NCBI GenBank assembly: GCA_964551035.1
Contig: CAZKBK010000024.1
Coordinates: 6,773-70,772, forward strand
From: Chryseosolibacter sp964551035
GTDB taxonomy: Bacteria; Bacteroidota; Bacteroidia; Cytophagales; Cyclobacteriaceae
Direction: 5' to 3'
Length of the DNA: 64,000 nt
Shown here: positions 9,601 through 19,172 of the stretch, piece after piece
Numbering within the stretch: position 1 is the stretch's first letter
How the letters are laid out: the number at the start of each line of letters is the position of its first letter
Program-made: the position numbers and the translations under genes
The notes under the pieces: model-generated
What the model saw: the letters and a program-made list of their open reading frames with translations, nothing else
What the model was told of the DNA's origin: nothing
Databases searched by the model: none

Positions 9601-12600
9601 TGCAGGCTCGCGCTCGGTGAACGTTCACTACACCAACACCAACGGCTGCCAGTCATCAACGCCGGGAACACGTTCAGTCACGGTCAATGCCCAGCCGTCG
9701 CCGCCATCCATCGCCGGGCTTTCGACCGCGTGCGTGAATACCAGTGCCCAGTATACGGTTCCCGATGGAATGACGGGTTACGCCTGGACGGTGAGCGGAG
9801 GAACGATAACATCGGGTCAGGGTACCGACCAGGTCACCGTAACTTGGACGAGTGCCGGATCCCGATCAGTGGGGATCAGCTACACCGAGAACACCTGTGN
9901 NNNNNNNNNNNNNNNNNNNNNNNNNNNNNNNNNNNNNNNNNNNNNNNNNNNNNNNNNNNNNNNNNNNNNNNNNNNNNNNNNNNNNNNNNNNNNNNNNNNA
10001 TGTCTGCGTAAACTCCACAGGCAATACTTACACGACGCAAACAGGAATGTCTGACTATTCCTGGACAGCAAGCGGCGGAACCATCAATTCAGGACAAGGC
10101 ACTGACGAGATCACGGTAACCTGGGACAATGAGGGCGCCGGCTCTGTGAATGTCCATTATACCGATGCCAACGGTTGTGAATCAACCTCGCCGGGCACGC
10201 GCGCGGTCACGGTCAGCGGCCTGCCATCACCGGCCGTCATGGGTGCGTCGGGTGTGTGCGCGAATATCAGCATTCCGTACACCACCTACGCCGAAATGTC
10301 CAACTATACGTGGAGCGTCAGCGGGGGCGAAATAACATCGGGGCAGGGCACCGACCAGGTCACGGTGCTATGGAGCAACGCCGGAACCGGTTCGGTTGAT
10401 GTCAACTATACCGACGAAAACGGATGCCGTGCAGCGACGCCGGGGACACGCCCTGTAACGATTAGCGCGCGTCCCGCCCCGGCGATCTCCGGCCTTGCCG
10501 ATGCCTGTGCAGACACGCCCGGGTATCAGTATACCACGCAGTCGGATATGACCAACTATTCCTGGGCCATCAACGGGGGCACGATCACCGCCGGGCAGGG
10601 AACCCACGAGGTTACAGTGACTTGGACCGGTACAGGAGCCGGTGAAGTAAGCGTCGACTACACCGATGCCAACGGATGTTCATCAACTGCTCCCGGCATC
10701 CACGCCGTGAACATCAACGTTCTGCCGGTGCCTCCCGTTGGGGGGCCGGCAACAGCCTGTGAAAACACCGGAGGTCACGTGTACTTTACGCAGGCCGGCA
10801 AGGCGAACTATTCCTGGACGGTCAGCGGGGGAACCGTCACGGAGGGACAGGACTCCGATCAGGCCACCGTATCATGGCATGACAGTGGGCCGGGATCGGT
10901 AAGCGTGAACTATACGGAAAGCAACGGGTGTACCGCGTTGACGCCGACGGACTACCCGATCACCATTCACCCGCGCGCGGTGCCCACCATCCAGGGCCCC
11001 GCCACGGCGTGCGTGAATACGGACGGAAATGTCTATGGCACGGAGTCCGGCATGACCAACTACTCGTGGACCGTCAGCAGCGGTGCAATAACTGCAGGAC
11101 AGGGTACGCCAGCGGTGACGGTGGTGTGGACGGCCACCGGCCCCGGTTCGGTCACCGTCAGCTATAACGACGCCAACAATTGCGAGGCGACGCCCGCGAC
11201 CTATCCGGTGCTCGTACATCCCCGCCCTGTTCCGGCAATATCGGGGCCGTCAAATACGGATGCGGGGACGGGAGGGCATCTATACACGACCGACGCGGGA
11301 ATGACAGGCTATGTCTGGGATGTCACGGGCGGCACCATCGAAACGGGGCAGGGTACCAACCAGGTTGCGGTGACCTGGAACAATCCGGGGACCATGAGCG
11401 TGACCGTAAACTATTCCGATGCAAACAACTGCGAGGCGGAAACGCCGGCGTCTTACCCGGTTGCCGTGAATACCACCGTCTTCATTCAACCCCATAATTA
11501 CATCATGACCATCGACATGATGAAAGAAGGCCTGCCGGCGCCGGTGGATGTCGGGGATGTGGCCAGCGACGACTATGTCATCAATATGGCCTACTTCGAC
11601 GGACTTGGACGTCCCATGCAAAACGTGGCCATAGGCCAGTCCCCCCTTGGCCATGACGTTGTGGTTCCCGTCGAATACGACGCCTTCGGCCGCGAGGCGA
11701 AGAAATACCTCCCGTACGCGCGCGGCGTCCGCGACGGGCGATACGTCCCCGGTGCCGTGGCGGAGCAGGCCTCTTTCTATGATCCCAACGCGCCCGCCGT
11801 CCACGTGGCGGGCGATGCCAATCCCTGGTCGGTAACGGTCTTCGAGTCCTCACCGCTCAACCGCGTGCTGGAACAGGGCGCGCCGGGCACGGCCTGGCAA
11901 CCTGACGGTATCAACAACTACACTTCGGCGGACCACACGATCAAGAATGCCTATGAATTCAACGGGGAAGATGAAGTCCTGTTGTGGACGGTTTCCTATC
12001 CGCCGTCATACCCATTGGGAATCGTGAATGCCGGGACGGCCGAGAGCCCCGCGTATTACGGCGCAAATGAATTGTTCAAAAACAAAACAAGGGACGAAGG
12101 GCATCACGAGGTGATCGCGTACGTGGACAAGCTTGGCAGGACAATATTAAAACGGGTGCAAGCGGTTGATGGCACGTCGGCCGTGAACGACACCACCTAC
12201 GCCAGCACCTACTACATCTATGACAATTTCGGCAGCCTGGTTTGCGTGATCCCGCCTGAGGCCACCAAACGCCTTGGTGATGAATACCTCAGCGCATCCA
12301 CCGTCGCCAGGGATAACTTCCTCCGCCGCTGGGCGTTCCGCTACCAATATGATCACCGCCGGCGCATGACCATCAAACAAGTACCCGGCGCGGAACCGGT
12401 GTACATGGTCTACGACAACCGCGACCGGCTCGTGCTCACCCAGGACGGCAACCAACGCGCGAACAACCAGTGGCTGTTCACCAAATACGACATGCTCAAC
12501 CGCCCCATGATGACGGGCATCTACACCCACAGCGACACCATCAGCCGCGACAACATGAACGCGCTGATCAGCACCACGGCATTCAGCGAGGATTACGATG

Positions 12601-15600
12601 GCAACACCACCTTCCACGGCTACACCAACAACGTGTTCCCTACTGACTCGCTGGAGGTGCTTACCGTAACGTATTACGACAACTACGACTTTGTTGACGA
12701 CCTCGCAGGAACCGCATACGAATTTGTTTCCAGCCACCTGGAAGGACAGGAAACCACGGCCAACACGCGCGTGAAGGGCCAGGTGACGGGGACAAAGACC
12801 AACGTTCTCGGCACAAATGATTTTCTCTGGGGAGTGAACTACTACGACGACAAGTACCGGCCCATCCAAACCGTTGCCACCAATTCCCGCGGCAACGGCG
12901 TGGACCGGATGACATCCGTGTATGACTTTGTGGGAAAGGTGCTGAGCACGAAAACTACGACTGAGGGTCACGACATCGCGCGGAGGCTTGCGTATGACCA
13001 TGCCGGAAGGTTGCTGGAGACGTGGCACGGGCTCGACTCGGAGGATTCGGTATTGCTGGCGAAGAATGAGTATAATGAGGTGGGGCAGTTAGTAACCAAG
13101 AAATTGCATAGCGAAGATCTGGGAAGCACTTTTAAACAGAACGAAGACTACCGTTACAACATCAGAGGATGGTTAACGAGAATTAACAATGCTGATCTGA
13201 ATACAAATGATGGCGGCCCGAAAGACTTCTTTGGAATGGAGTTCGGGTACAACAATGATCTTGGTATCGGAGATTTTACACCTCAGTATAACGGAAATAT
13301 ATCAGCCACGAAATGGAGTGCTAATCTTGGGCTTGCATTACCATACTTGAATGAGCACACTCAGAGAGCTTACAAGTTTATCTATGATCCATTGAATCGT
13401 TTACGTGAAGCCAATTACGCAGCTAAGACGGGAAGCTGGTCAGAGTCATTGGGGTACAGGGAAGCAATGGCCTATGATCTGAACGGAAACATACTATCAC
13501 TATATAGAAATAGCGAAACGGGTACGCCAATTGACTGGTTAACATACGACTATGGAGATGTTACGAACAGAAGCAATCAATTAAAGTCTATTACAGATCA
13601 GGGAGTGATCACAAAAGGTTTCAAAGATGGAAATACAACGGGAGGCGATTTTGTCTATGATGGTAATGGCAACCTGATCCAAGACAAGAACAAAGGACTT
13701 GGAAATATTAAGTACAACAGCTATTTGAATTTGAAGGAGCAGATTGATAAGAGTACCGGAGAAAAAATAAGATACATTTACAATGCAGATGGCGTAAAGC
13801 TGGCCGAAGAAATTTATGCTCCCGGGGCGCAGACGCCAAGTAAGCGTACTGATTATGTTGGCCCGTTCGTATATGAAAATGATACATTAAAATTTATCCA
13901 GCACGAAGAAGGAAAGATTATTATTCCCAAGCCAGAATCTACAGATCCTTCACCGGAGTATCAGTACCAGGTCAAAGATCACCTTGACAATGTACGGCTA
14001 ACATTTACGACCAAACAAAAGACCGATGAGTTTAAAGCTACGATGGAAGATACCGGAGTAGCAGACTATAGTAATCCCCGTGTTCAGGAGATGGCCTATT
14101 TTGGAAATTTGTTTGAGACCGAAATCCGGAATGTAAATCAGTGGCTTAACCACACCAGTAATGCAATAGGAAATGCCGTGTACCTGGATGGTTCGGAGAC
14201 AAAGACAATAGGCCCTTACACCATGCTGAAAGTCTATCCGGGTGATACTGTGAGGATGGGAGCTTTTGGCAAGTATAAAAATGAATCTTCATACAATACG
14301 ATGCCATTGGCAACTTTCCTGGTCGCTTTAATGAACCCTGTTCAAACAGCAGCCATCAGCGTTGACGGTGGAGCTGGTTTAACAACTTCCTCGTTAATGG
14401 ATGGATTGATTCCATTATTGACATCAAAGGGAAGTAGCAGCACCACGCCAGCCGTATACCTGAATTACATTTTGTTTGATAAAGACTTCAAAGTAGCTGA
14501 CCTGGGTTTTGATCGCATCGATGAATCCTGTGGCTTTGATCCGCTACAGGAAGCCACCGTGAGCTTTGACAAAATGGAACTGGAAAGAATCATTGACCGT
14601 GTTGGCTATCTGTATGTATATGTGAGTAATGAAAGCGAAGGCACTCGTGTGTGGCTGGATGATTTGACTATTACATACAGCCAGTCGCCCATCGTCCAGT
14701 TTGAAGATTACTACCCATTTGGGTTGTCGCAGTCAGAGACAGCCTTTGAGCGTGGTAATGATAAATACAAAGGCACGGTTACAACTGATGGCATAGGATT
14801 GAAAGATCTTGCCTTCAGGCAATACGATGCAGCAACCGGAAGGTTTGATGCTGTTGACCTACTGGCAGAGCTGCAACTTGATCAAAGTACCTATCAATAT
14901 GCCGGGAATAATCCAGTAAGCCAGGTTGATGTGTTAGGCCTTGACCAGGACGATCATGACAAGGACAAACGCAAGAAGCGCAAAGAAGAGCGAATGGTTA
15001 ACGGCAAAAAAGTAAAAGTCCATAACGGTTTTGAGAACAAGCAGCAACGAAGAAGTGAGCGTGCCGCAAATCAGCGCGAAAGGCAACAAGCCCGTGCCGA
15101 CAGACGTGAACAAAGACAGCAGAGGCGTGAGGAGCACGCAAAGAATAAAGAAGAAGGTAAAGATGGAGTCCAGGCCAGCAATAATAGTTCTGATCGGGAA
15201 AGCGAATCCGGTGACTCGGATGGGCCAACCATTGTTTACATAGATGTAAACGGCCCTCCGTATCCGGGTGAAGACAAAGACGAAAGAGGCTTACCTAAGA
15301 ACATTGTTAACAGCGTTAACAATGGTTCACCTGATAGAGTATTTAGTTACTCTGATGACGTAGTAGCATCAGAAACAAATAACACATCATCTACTTTACC
15401 AATATCGGTAGTCCGCTCCTATGAGATTGCGCGGAAAAATCCTGACGTTGAAAGGACTCGCCAGTACTTATACCGAAATCATCCGATCAATGAAGCGAGA
15501 GCCTTATACCAGCGAATGCTTATTACCAGGAATGGTAACTATCAATCGATTTTATTAAAGCAGAACATTGCTGTACTTGCCAATACAACTACAAGTGATG

Positions 15601-16382
15601 ATGTCATTGATCCAGCCAGAGAAGAGATCAAGTGCCCGACTTGCCCAAGCGGTTGGGAAGACCTGATTGAATTTAAGCCTCCTAAGAGTATCTATGATAA
15701 ATTTGCAGCGGAAAATAAGAGGCTCACGCCAAGTATTCCAAATGTTCCTGGACAAGGTTCTCCGTGGGTACCTACATGGTATGTGCATGAGATTGAAAAT
15801 GCCAGGGGAAGTAAGATTAATTTGGACAAGTATTCGGTGACAATTACCGAACTTCCAACAGTCAATGATGACCAAATGACTATTGACGAACTTTTCAACC
15901 ACATACGGGTATACCTCGATCATTTTAACAGTGATGAGATCGCAGATTTCTTTGACTATCCTGATGAGGAATTTGCTGAGAGTGAAAATTGGGAGACAAA
16001 TGACTATGTAGGGGTAATTAAGGTGTTTAGAGCGCATCTGAATGCAGTAATGTTTGATGATCTTGCAGTAGTTGCCTCGGAACAAACTGAGAATACTTGG
16101 ATATTTTCAACTATCCATAGTCCAGCAACAGAGAATCATGCAGTAAGTGGTAATAGGCAGTTTGGATTTACAGACAATGGTGATGGCACCTATACAATTT
16201 TTACCAGAGGTGCAGATGTTGCAACTGGTGTTATTGATGTCCTTGCAGGCGAAGCAATCTTTGCGGGAGGAGAAGAGTTATGGAATAACTTTTTGGATAA
16301 CATTATTGAGTTTGTAAATCAGAACTCTGGTTCTGCTGGAGATAAACAAATCACGAGTAACCGTTACGACCTTGAACAATGA
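6638..16382 (+). CDS. Giant PKD-like repeat / RHS polymorphic toxin, split by an assembly gap
   Basis: Signal peptide (ends near VALAQG), then at least 18 visible copies of an about 82-residue PKD-like repeat up to about 11,475, a DUF6443-type segment (starts near 11,476: FIQPHNYIMTIDMM, YFDGLGRPMQNVAIGQSPLG), RHS repeats, and the RHS core at about 14,700-14,940 (YYPFGL, YDAATGRF, NNPVSQVDVLGL). After a Lys/Arg/Glu-rich linker (about 14,945-15,175) comes a C-terminal domain I do not recognise; its most structured part is ENHAVSGNRQFGFTDNGDG plus FTRGAD (near 16,125-16,220). The frame differs on either side of the N run; it closes only if the true gap is a multiple of three, so the 100 N is a placeholder and I treat both halves as one gene. 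This is the architecture of a polymorphic toxin: secreted scaffold, RHS cage, variable toxin tail. The next gene overlaps by 4 bp and is the likely immunity gene. Confidence 0.85.
6970..11480 (+). repeat. Tandem PKD-like repeats (about 245 bp each)
   Basis: Each unit encodes the pattern P-x-I-S-G-P-x-x-A-C-V-N-T, then Y-x-W-T-V-x-G-G-T-I, S-G-Q-G-T, V-T-W-T-S-x-G-S-R-S-V. Twelve units precede the gap and six follow it. Units are nearly identical in DNA in places: the about 130-bp blocks starting at 8051, 8303 and 9299 differ at few bases, and a two-unit block recurs (8460-8900 and 9460-9899). Units after about 10,100 are more diverged. This points to recent duplication or gene conversion in the first part of the array. 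Confidence 0.9.
9900..9999. other. Assembly gap (100 N) in repeat array
   Basis: Exactly 100 N. The sequence right after it (from 10,000) repeats that at about 9,470-9,570 almost base for base, so the assembler broke within near-identical repeat units. The number of missing units is unknown. Confidence 0.95.
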
Positions 16383-16816
16383 AAGAGATTAAATTAAAAC
16401 ATATTCTTATAGCGGCTTTGATTCCGGTATTAGTTCTGTCTTTGGGCATGTCTATAAAAGAGAGTATACGCTTTCAAGAATTGAATCTCATCGGCATAGT
16501 GGTTGGGATGTACTATGCCATCCCATCTGTTTTATTTTCTTTAGGATTGGTTTCTTTACTCAGAGTCTCGAATAAACTGGGGTTGAACTTTATATCAATG
16601 TCGTTAATCGGACAGTTGGTACTCTCATTGGTATTTGTATTAATGTTTTTGACTCTTTGGGTGTGGTACGATGGAGGCACCTATCATTACTTTGGGAAAG
16701 GTTTTTTTGCTCATTGGGCACAAGAGCTAAAAAGGTACTGGATGGTTGTACTGTACTTTGGTTTGACAGTACCGATTCTGTTAAGATTGTTCATGAAACG
16801 AAGAGCAAAAAACTAA
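16379..16816 (+). CDS. Four-helix membrane protein, probable immunity to the RHS toxin
   Basis: A 145-residue protein whose ATG overlaps the TGA of the giant RHS gene (ATGA, 16379-16382), which implies translational coupling. It has about four hydrophobic segments: IALIPVLVLSLG near the N-terminus, IVVGMYYAIPSVLFSLGLV, SLIGQLVLSLVFVLMFLTLW, and VVLYFGLTVPILLRLF, and ends in a basic tail (KRRAKN). No family is recognised. Position right after a variable toxin tail is the usual place for the cognate immunity gene, so that role is inferred. A membrane location suggests the toxin acts at, or has to cross, the inner membrane. A good terminator follows within 10 bp, closing the operon. Confidence 0.75.
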   Translation: MKEIKLKHILIAALIPVLVLSLGMSIKESIRFQELNLIGIVVGMYYAIPSVLFSLGLVSLLRVSNKLGLNFISMSLIGQLVLSLVFVLMFLTLWVWYDGGTYHYFGKGFFAHWAQELKRYWMVVLYFGLTVPILLRLFMKRRAKN

Positions 16817-16825
16817 AATGTAACG

Positions 16826-16854
16826 AAAAGCCCGGCACTCTCCCGGGCTTTTTT
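16826..16854 (+). terminator. Rho-independent terminator of the RHS operon
   Basis: AAAAGCCCGG, a short loop, then CCGGGCTTTTTT: a GC-rich stem followed by a T run, 10 bp after the stop codon of the immunity-like gene. Confidence 0.9.
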
Positions 16855-16873
16855 ACTGCACCATTTTTTGAAG

Positions 16874-17079
16874 CTACTTTTTAGTGATGAAAGCATCGAT
16901 GAGTTTTTTGATCACGTTCTGGTCTTCCTCGTCCATGTTCTCAATGGCCTTGAACTGATTGATCAGCTCGGCATCGGTAAGTTTTGTTTTAGCTTTTTCG
17001 TCAGAGGTTCCATAGATCAAGAAATCCGGGCTTACGCCCAAGGCATCGGCTATGAGTTTTAATGTCTCTGCCGGGGCCT
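16874..17079 (-). pseudogene. C-terminal fragment of an XRE-type helix-turn-helix regulator
   Basis: Read on the reverse strand from about 17079 to a TAG at 16874-16876, the sequence is PAETLKLIADALGVSPDFL, then IYGTSDEKAKTKLTDAELIN and QFKAIENMDEEDQNVIKKLI and a short DAFITKK tail. This is the typical end of a Cro/cI-type regulator of Bacteroidota: the last helix of the HTH domain (ALGVSPDFLIYG) and the C-terminal dimer helices. The N-terminal DNA-recognition half is missing, replaced at about 17,080 by RHS sequence in the opposite orientation. It is a broken gene marking a recombination junction. Confidence 0.8.
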
Positions 17080-18075
17080 GACGCGCCGCACGACCGGCTA
17101 CACAATGCGGCCCCTATCACCATTGATCAACCCGGATATGTGTATATTTACTTTAGTAACGAGAATGGCGATCTAGTTGAGGTGTTCTTTGACGACTTTG
17201 AAGTGGAGCATGTGCATGGGGAAGTGGTGCAGATGGATGATTATTACCCGTTTGGGGTGGTGTTTAACTCTTACTCGAGCGAAAATGCGAAACCTCAAAA
17301 TTACAAATCCAACGGAAAAGAGTTACAAGAAGAATTAAGCATTGGTTGGTATGACTATCAAGCAAGACAATACGATCCCTTCACAGGACGATGGACGACC
17401 GTTGACCCGCTATCCGAAGTATCACGGAGATGGTCACCATACGTTTACTGTTATGACAATCCAATAAGATTCATCGATCCAGATGGCATGCGTGTTGAAG
17501 ACCCCTATATACTTTTCAATGGAGATGAAAAGAAAATGGAAGTATGGGACGACAACGACACTCCTGACGACTATAGCGACGACTTCTTATTAAGTGCTAA
17601 CGATGCAAAGAATGAGGTGGCATCGAACTCAAATGGAAAATGGGAGGACGGAGAATATGCAATGGTTGATGATACTGAACCTCACACCCACGGAGATGCG
17701 ACATCGAACGGTGTGGTGATGGATTCTGACAACGGCGCCTACGGAAGCGGGGGTATTTATCGAGCTGAGAATTTTCAAGAGACAACTACCGACAAAGTTA
17801 GGACCGGAATGGGTATTCACGCGGGCAGGGAGAACCAGGATTGGGACACGGGTAGAAAAACTATGGGCTGTATCCGCGTTAAACCTGAGGGCTTCGATGC
17901 AATCGGTGATGCAATAGAACAGGAAGGTGCCTTAACCAAAATTATTGTCCAAAATAATAGGAATTCAGATAACTCCGAAACGGTCAACGCTATTAAACCT
18001 GGAGGCCTTTATAGAGCTCAAGCCGAAAATGCGCATTTGAACGCTGTTGAAGAATTGTTGAAAATAATAGATTAG
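17062..18075 (+). CDS. Orphan RHS C-terminus with L,D-transpeptidase-like toxin tail
   Basis: The open frame starts inside the antisense XRE remnant; real homology begins near 17,110 (ITIDQPGYVYIYFSNENG), so this is the 3' end of an RHS gene without its body. RHS core: MDDYYPFGVVFNSYS, GWYDYQARQYDPFTGRW, then CYDNPIRFIDPDGM, with the canonical D-P-x-G site that normally marks toxin release. The variable tail contains GMGIHAGRENQDWDTGRK followed by TMGCIRV: a His (codon at 17,818), then 17 residues later a Cys (17,869) in T-x-G-C-I-R. This resembles the YkuD L,D-transpeptidase catalytic motif, with Met where the second His usually sits. A peptidoglycan-directed activity is inferred. The lipoprotein gene 7 bp downstream fits as immunity. 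It may be silent unless recombined onto an RHS body. Confidence 0.75.
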   Translation: MSLPGPDAPHDRLHNAAPITIDQPGYVYIYFSNENGDLVEVFFDDFEVEHVHGEVVQMDDYYPFGVVFNSYSSENAKPQNYKSNGKELQEELSIGWYDYQARQYDPFTGRWTTVDPLSEVSRRWSPYVYCYDNPIRFIDPDGMRVEDPYILFNGDEKKMEVWDDNDTPDDYSDDFLLSANDAKNEVASNSNGKWEDGEYAMVDDTEPHTHGDATSNGVVMDSDNGAYGSGGIYRAENFQETTTDKVRTGMGIHAGRENQDWDTGRKTMGCIRVKPEGFDAIGDAIEQEGALTKIIVQNNRNSDNSETVNAIKPGGLYRAQAENAHLNAVEELLKIID

Positions 18076-18082
18076 GGAGGAT

Positions 18083-18541
18083 ATGAAAACGATAATTCGT
18101 TTTGTATTGTTTGCGTACATCCTTGGTTGCAAAGCACCTCAAGGGGTTGAGAGTGTGCAGAATGACTATCAGCAATCACTTGAGAAGACATTGCAAAATA
18201 TTCATTCGACTAATAGTTCAAAACAAATTGAACGATCGATTCCCTCAAACAGCCAGGAAGCATTATTCTACTTTTCAATTGACTATAACGACGAACTTTC
18301 CGCTGATTTTCGTGCCTTAAGGAAAAAGACAGTCGCGCTTTGCCTCGCTGGTGAGATAGGTACCCTTACAAAATACATTTACTTGTCGGAATTTGTAGAT
18401 GGGTATTTTGCCGAATACTATTTTGACAGTATGGAAGAGATCATGACCCAACAAGCCGTCCTTGCCTGCCCCATCCTGAGAGGGGACAGTTCAGATAGAA
18501 CGAGACGCCTTACCGAAATTAAGCAGAAATTCTGCAAATAG
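18083..18541 (+). CDS. Small lipoprotein, probable immunity to the orphan RHS tail
   Basis: A 152-residue protein starting MKTIIRFVLFAYILGCKAP: a short hydrophobic signal ending in the lipobox ILGC, so it should be lipid-anchored on the periplasmic side. The rest is soluble and unrecognised. It follows the RHS tail gene by 7 bp and has a good ribosome-binding site (GGGAGG, 5 nt before the ATG). A periplasmic location is what an immunity protein needs if the neighbouring tail attacks peptidoglycan, so the two predictions support each other. No homologue is known to me; the role is inferred from position and export. Confidence 0.72.
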   Translation: MKTIIRFVLFAYILGCKAPQGVESVQNDYQQSLEKTLQNIHSTNSSKQIERSIPSNSQEALFYFSIDYNDELSADFRALRKKTVALCLAGEIGTLTKYIYLSEFVDGYFAEYYFDSMEEIMTQQAVLACPILRGDSSDRTRRLTEIKQKFCK

Positions 18542-18700
18542 GACTTTCAGTGGAGTCTCAAGACCAGCGGCCCAGCCCATCGCAAGAGTATTTTATACAT
18601 CACGGTTCCTTAATTGGAGCCGGGCATTAAGGCTACTTTAGGACTTTATGTAAACAAACGCGGTGGAATTCAAGATTGATGAGGGATGAGTGAGATTCAA
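18542..18700. other. Intergenic, nothing recognised
   Basis: About 160 bp between the lipoprotein gene and a transposase remnant. No gene, RNA or clear hairpin terminator is seen. Confidence 0.4.
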
Positions 18701-18890
18701 TTACGGCTTGCAGCGATTACACCGGTTGATCTGATTGTGTAACCTCCTTTTCCCGAGCGCAACTCGCTTGTAACTTTTCAGCCGGGCCTCGTCGGGTTGT
18801 ATGCCGGCGTAAGCTTCGTTCGGGGCTAATCCATCGAGTAAGATGTGAGGTCGGTTGTTGAAGTCTTCGGTGAAGGAAGAGTGTTTTACT
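18701..18890 (-). mobile_element. IS3-like transposase remnant (C-terminus only)
   Basis: The reverse strand encodes SSFTEDFNNRPHILLDGLAP followed by NEAYAGIQPDEARLKSYKR and a TTA-complement stop at 18701-18703. N-x-R-P-H-x-x-L-x-G-L-x-P-x-E-x-Y is the end of the DDE integrase-type transposases of the IS3/IS481 group. A stop codon cuts the frame just upstream (near 18,890), so only about 60 residues survive. No terminal inverted repeats were found. It marks past insertion activity beside the RHS locus. Confidence 0.75.
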
Positions 18891-19140
18891 CACCGGTAAA
18901 ACAATCTCTGAAGTTTGATGATGCGTTTAGAAAGAGAAACGTCCAATTTGGCCAGCCTGGACGCCACGCATTGATCCCAGCACCGCTAATTGGACACAGC
19001 TCCTCACCGACCTGATGACCCGCATTGCGAACGGAACTGCGCCTCCCGGCACGGTGGTGGATGGCGGTCTTCCGGGCAGCATTGGTACGGGGAGATACCT
19101 TTGCATTGAAACCCTCAGCATCCACAAATGCCAAACTCCA
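18891..19140. other. Gene remnants of unknown origin
   Basis: About 250 bp with a forward frame reading NWTQLLTDLMTRIANGTAPP and GTVVDGGLPGSIGTGRYLCI, which looks protein-like but has no start and no family I recognise. Probably scrap left by rearrangement between the IS remnant and glmS. Confidence 0.35.
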
Positions 19141-19167
19141 AACTAGAAACTAGAAACTAGAAACTAT
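19129..19167. repeat. AACTAGAA tandem repeat
   Basis: Three to four copies of a 9-bp unit (AAACTAGAA) just beyond the 3' end of glmS, with a diverged AAACTCC unit before them. Confidence 0.8.
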
Positions 19168-19172
19168 ACCCC

